In this document: piece after piece, positions 12,986-15,396 of the stretch | How the letters are laid out: each line of letters opens with the position of its first letter | Position numbering within the stretch: position 1 is the stretch's first letter | Assembly (NCBI GenBank): GCA_964596705.1 | Contig: CAZQVG010000011.1 | Span: 1 to 15,396 of the forward strand | Direction: 5' to 3' | DNA length: 15,396 bases | Source: JABJPM01 sp964596705 | GTDB lineage: Archaea; Nanobdellota; Nanobdellia; SCGC-AAA011-G17; PNOQ01 | Position numbers and translations under genes: made by a program | Notes under the pieces: generated by a model | Told to the model about the DNA's origin: nothing | Database searches by the model: none | Seen by the model: the letters and a program-made list of their open reading frames with translations, nothing else

Positions 12986-13148
12986 CGCCGCGGCTGGGAC
13001 TTTCACAAACTGCTAACATTTTGTTTTCTCATTAAGTGGCTGTTAAGCCACTCTGATGATCAAACTGTCTGCAGTTTGATTTGAACCCAGATGCCCATAC
13101 GGGCCAGGCTTTCCAGGCCTGTGCAATACCAGATTATGCGACCGCGGC
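12986..13148 (-). tRNA. tRNA-Ser (anticodon GGA) with T-loop intron
   Basis: A class II tRNA on the minus strand split by an 80-nt intron (13000-13079). Exon 1 (13148-13080) holds the acceptor strand GCCGCGG, D arm, anticodon arm CAGGC-CTGGAAA-GCCTG with anticodon GGA (serine), the long variable arm GCCC-GTAT-GGGC, and CTGGG-TTCAAA of the T arm. Exon 2 (12999-12986) holds T, CCCAG, CCGCGGC and discriminator G. All stems pair perfectly after joining, giving an 83-nt tRNA with T-loop TTCAAAT. No CCA is encoded. The intron interrupts position 59/60, not the usual 37/38. Neither half alone folds to a tRNA. Confidence 0.93.
13000..13079 (-). other. tRNA-Ser intron with bulge-helix-bulge junctions
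   Basis: The junctions form a canonical hBHBh' motif. Outer helix CTGGG/CCCAG, 4-bp central helix TTCA/TGAA, 3-nt bulges AAT (5' site) and AGT (3' site), and an 8-bp inner helix CAAACTGC/GCAGTTTG. Cleavage after the second bulge base on each side yields the correct T-loop. Inside lies an additional 7-bp hairpin AGTGGCT-TAAC-AGCCACT. A second copy of CAGTTTGA in the intron can pair instead with TCAAACTG, giving a competing local hairpin. Confidence 0.9.
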
Positions 13149-13172
13149 ACAATGAGAATAATTAATAGTTGC

Positions 13173-13180
13173 TTTATAAA
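13173..13180 (-). promoter_or_regulatory. tRNA-Ser TATA box
   Basis: TTTATAAA on the minus strand, centred about 28 nt upstream of the first tRNA nucleotide at 13148. Confidence 0.6.
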
Positions 13181-13225
13181 GTTTACTAGAACTTAAAAAA
13201 TAATTTTAAAACCTATTGATAAAAA

Positions 13226-13339
13226 TTAATCCTCATAATGATCCCACTTTTCTCTTCTCAATCTTTTTTGTTGTTTTTCCCAAAACTCAGAATAAGCTCT
13301 ACTATCCTCCATCATATCCTTCCAATTATCTTTATTCAT
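13226..13339 (-). CDS. Tiny charged helical protein (37 aa)
   Basis: A 37-codon ORF starting MNKDNWKDMMEDSRAYSEFW and continuing with a basic Gln/Lys/Arg stretch before an acidic end (HYED). It would be one amphipathic charged helix with three Trp; there is no membrane segment. It occupies most of the 327 nt between tRNA-Ser and glmS. Support comes from a TATA box CTTTATAATT at 13361-13370, centred about 26 nt from the ATG, and a second BRE/TATA (CGAAAAG-TTTAAAAA, 13374-13387) that would make a short leader with AAGGGG. Function unknown; chance ORF not fully excluded. Confidence 0.5.
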   Translation of the reverse strand: MNKDNWKDMMEDSRAYSEFWEKQQKRLRREKWDHYED

Positions 13340-13360
13340 CTTAATTCCCCTTAAATCAAA

Positions 13361-13387
13361 AATTATAAAGGAATTTTTAAACTTTTC
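13361..13387 (-). promoter_or_regulatory. Promoter region of the 37-aa ORF
   Basis: Two overlapping TATA-like elements on the minus strand: CTTTATAATT (13361-13370), fitting a leaderless start, and TTTAAAAA with upstream CGAAAAG (13374-13387), fitting a leader of about 13 nt. Confidence 0.4.
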
Positions 13388-13443
13388 GATTTTTACCACC
13401 AACTAGTTATATAGTACATCTACTAGAACTCAAATTCTCAAAA

Positions 13444-13451
13444 TTTATAAA
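13444..13451 (+). promoter_or_regulatory. glmS TATA box
   Basis: TTTATAAA centred about 28 nt upstream of the glmS ATG, predicting a leaderless mRNA. No riboswitch or glmS-ribozyme-like element fits in the short remaining space. Confidence 0.6.
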
Positions 13452-13475
13452 ACCATAAATTAACCCAACTCAATA

Positions 13476-15290
13476 ATGTGTGGAATAACAGCATATCTTG
13501 GCAACAAACAAGCAGCTCCAATCTTAATAGATATGCTCAAAAAACTAGAATATCGGGGTTATGATTCTTGTGGTTTAGCAACAATAGACAAAGATTTAAT
13601 CTGTAAAAAAGATTCTGGAAATATAAGCGAAGTAAACAAAAAACTAAATCTTACAAAAACTCCAGGAAGCATAGGAATAGCCCACACAAGATGGGCAACA
13701 CATGGTCAACCAAACTCAACAAACGCGCACCCTCATTTAAGTCAAAATAAAGAAATAGCTATTGTCCATAACGGAATAATAGAAAATGCAGAAGAACTAA
13801 AAAAATTATTAGAATCAAAAAATTATAGCTTCAGAACACAAACAGATTCAGAAGTTATTGCATATTTAATAGAAGATTTAATGAATCAAAATAATTCTAT
13901 GCAAGAAGCATTCATAAAATCATTAAAATTAATCAAAGGAGCTTATGCAATAGTTGCAATAAATAAAAACAATCCAAACAAACTATACCTAGCAAAACAA
14001 AGCAGCCCATTAATAATAGGATTAGGAAAAAACGAAATATTTGCTGCTTCAGACATATCAGCAATCCAAAAATATACTCGTTCTATAATTTATCTGCAAG
14101 ACAATGACATAGCAATTTTAGAAAAAAATAATTACACAATTCAAAATCTTAAAGATTTACACATAAACAGAGAAGTAACAACTTTAACCCAAGACATAGA
14201 AGAAATCTCAAAAGGCGATTTTGAACATTTTATGCTAAAAGAGATATTTGAACAACCAAAAACAATAGAAAGAGCTTTTGAAGGTAGAATTCTAGAAGAC
14301 ATTCCAAAATTTGGCGGGTTAAACATTTCAGAAGAAAACCTAAAAAACATAAATCAAATAATATTGTTGGGCTGTGGAACTTCATGGCATGCTTGTTTAG
14401 TGGGTGCTTACCTATTAGAAGAAATTGCTAATATCCCAGCAAAAGCAGAGTATGCCTCAGAATTCCGCTATAAAAAGCCAGTTTTAAATAAAAATGATTT
14501 AATCATTGCTCTTTCACAAAGTGGAGAAACTGCAGATACAATAGCGGCACTAAATGCAGTAGAATCTCAGAATCTAAAAACAATTGGAATAGTTAATGTA
14601 GTTGGTTCAACAATCTCAAGAATGGTGGATGGAGGAATATATCTTCATGCTGGCCAAGAAATAGGGGTTGCCTCCACAAAAACATTCACATCCCACTTGG
14701 TAATCCTTTATTTGCTTTCAATTTACTTAGCAAGACTAAGAAACACAATCACAAAAGAAAAAGCAAAACAAATGTTAGATGAATTAAAGAATCTCCCAGA
14801 TTTAATAAAACAACAATTAAATCAATCAAAAGAAATAGAAAAAATAGCAGAGAAATATTTTACTAAAAACAATGCTTTATACCTTGGAAGACATTATAAT
14901 TTCCCAGTTGCACTAGAAGGAGCCTTAAAACTAAAAGAAATCTCTTATATTCATGCAGAAGGCTATCCCGCTGCAGAAATGAAACATGGCCCAATAGCAT
15001 TAATAGATGAAAATATGCCAGTTATTGTTATTGCCCCAGAAGATAGATTATATAAAAAAATATTAAGCAATATTGAAGAAGTAAAAACAAGAAAAGGTAA
15101 AATAATCGCAATCTCTACCCAAGAAAACAAACTTTTTGATGAAACAATAAAAATTCCAAAAGTTTCAGAACCTTTAATGCCCATAATTTCTGTAATTCCT
15201 ACCCAGTTATTGGCATACTATATTGCAAAAAAACGTGGTTGCAGTATAGATAAACCTAGAAATTTAGCTAAATCAGTTACTGTAGAATAA
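13476..15290 (+). CDS. glmS: Glutamine-fructose-6-phosphate aminotransferase
   Basis: A complete 604-aa GlmS, making glucosamine-6-phosphate from fructose-6-phosphate and glutamine, the first step to UDP-GlcNAc for surface glycans. The N-terminal glutaminase (about 1-235) begins with catalytic Cys2 (MCGITAYLG) and includes HTRWATHGQPN (70-80) and HNGIIEN (98-104). Two SIS isomerase domains follow, with LGCGTSWHA (298-306), ALSQSGETADT (345-355) and KEISYIHAEGYPAAEMKHGP (487-506, including His504). The C-terminus DKPRNLAKSVTVE holds the conserved lysine at 599. Length is normal. The ATG is placed by TATA spacing. It is one of few plus-strand genes here and is followed by a new promoter, so it is probably monocistronic. 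Confidence 0.97.
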   Translation: MCGITAYLGNKQAAPILIDMLKKLEYRGYDSCGLATIDKDLICKKDSGNISEVNKKLNLTKTPGSIGIAHTRWATHGQPNSTNAHPHLSQNKEIAIVHNGIIENAEELKKLLESKNYSFRTQTDSEVIAYLIEDLMNQNNSMQEAFIKSLKLIKGAYAIVAINKNNPNKLYLAKQSSPLIIGLGKNEIFAASDISAIQKYTRSIIYLQDNDIAILEKNNYTIQNLKDLHINREVTTLTQDIEEISKGDFEHFMLKEIFEQPKTIERAFEGRILEDIPKFGGLNISEENLKNINQIILLGCGTSWHACLVGAYLLEEIANIPAKAEYASEFRYKKPVLNKNDLIIALSQSGETADTIAALNAVESQNLKTIGIVNVVGSTISRMVDGGIYLHAGQEIGVASTKTFTSHLVILYLLSIYLARLRNTITKEKAKQMLDELKNLPDLIKQQLNQSKEIEKIAEKYFTKNNALYLGRHYNFPVALEGALKLKEISYIHAEGYPAAEMKHGPIALIDENMPVIVIAPEDRLYKKILSNIEEVKTRKGKIIAISTQENKLFDETIKIPKVSEPLMPIISVIPTQLLAYYIAKKRGCSIDKPRNLAKSVTVE

Positions 15291-15314
15291 TCATTTTTCA
15301 ACTCCAATAATCTA

Positions 15315-15322
15315 TTTATATT
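15315..15322 (+). promoter_or_regulatory. TATA box of the right-edge gene
   Basis: TTTATATT centred about 25 nt upstream of ATG 15343; GGGTG also lies just before the ATG. Confidence 0.45.
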
Positions 15323-15342
15323 CAAATTCATTAAAGGGTGAA

Positions 15343-15396
15343 ATGGATCAAAACAAGTTTGCAAAAGGTTTGCTCAACAGATCAAGAGATAATATG
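15343..15396 (+). CDS. Hypothetical protein, 5' fragment
   Basis: The frame opens at ATG 15343 and stays open for 18 codons to the window edge, reading MDQNKFAKGLLNRSRDNM. Both a TATA box and a GGGTG Shine-Dalgarno-like element precede it. The fragment is too short for a functional call. Confidence 0.5.
   Translation, partial: MDQNKFAKGLLNRSRDNM

Noticed and set aside
13000..13079. C/D box guide RNA in the tRNA intron
   Set aside because: A TGATGA and CTGT occur only on the strand antisense to the tRNA transcript; the sense intron lacks box C and D motifs.
12986..13148. Two separate split-tRNA halves
   Set aside because: Both exons are on the same strand in correct order with a short intron and a BHB in cis, so an ordinary intron explains them.
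1..15396. CRISPR array, insertion sequence or prophage
   Set aside because: No regularly spaced repeats, transposase, integrase or terminal inverted repeats were seen in the window.

Overview
This AT-rich window most likely comes from a small-genome archaeon of the DPANN group, probably near Woesearchaeota/Pacearchaeota. That placement is an inference from gene content and architecture, not from a database search. The evidence for Archaea is direct: ribosomal proteins eL33 (L35Ae) and the archaeal L10e form of uL16, the RNase P subunit Rpp30, an AK6/Fap7 kinase, an archaeal-type UMP kinase, a tRNA intron bounded by a perfect bulge-helix-bulge, and BRE/TATA promoters (GAAAG-TTTATAAA type) about 26-28 nt upstream of leaderless start codons.

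Layout, mostly minus strand. 1-652: a truncated unknown gene and a 46-aa zinc ribbon overlapping the end of ppsA. 627-2993: phosphoenolpyruvate synthase. 3047-3494: a frameshifted gene resembling HYD1-type ADP-ribosyltransferases. 3525-4300: rpl10e and rpl35ae. 4341-6110: a large protein with a nucleotidyltransferase domain and what looks like a second, degenerate copy in front of it. 6165-7323: a secreted coiled-coil protein overlapping a small lipoprotein gene. 7427-7500: tRNA-Val(UAC) on the plus strand. 7498-9404: an Ada-type zinc-domain protein, then an operon of thioredoxin-like protein, cysteine-rich lipoprotein and ThiF/MoeB-type E1 enzyme. 9498-9806: a plus-strand exported protein with eight cysteines. 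9790-10260: a protein with a histone-H1-like lysine tail. 10299-10793: RNase P Rpp30. 10845-11534: tandem paralogous membrane-anchored four-cysteine proteins. 11591-12741: AK6 and UMP kinase. 12773-12967: a 64-aa four-cysteine protein directly behind tRNA-Ser(GGA) (12986-13148), which carries an 80-nt intron in its T-loop. 13226-13339: a 37-aa ORF. 13476-15290: plus-strand glmS. From 15343: the first 18 codons of another gene.

The genes are mostly housekeeping: PEP/pyruvate interconversion, amino sugar synthesis, UMP phosphorylation, ribosome and tRNA maturation. Mixed in is a notable set of small exported cysteine-rich proteins around a membrane-anchored thioredoxin, suggesting an extracytoplasmic disulfide system. 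The strongest unusual observations are the T-loop intron with two competing pairings, the frameshifted ART-like gene, the duplicated nucleotidyltransferase fold, and the exported cysteine-protein cluster. Promoter geometry also corrects several start codons.
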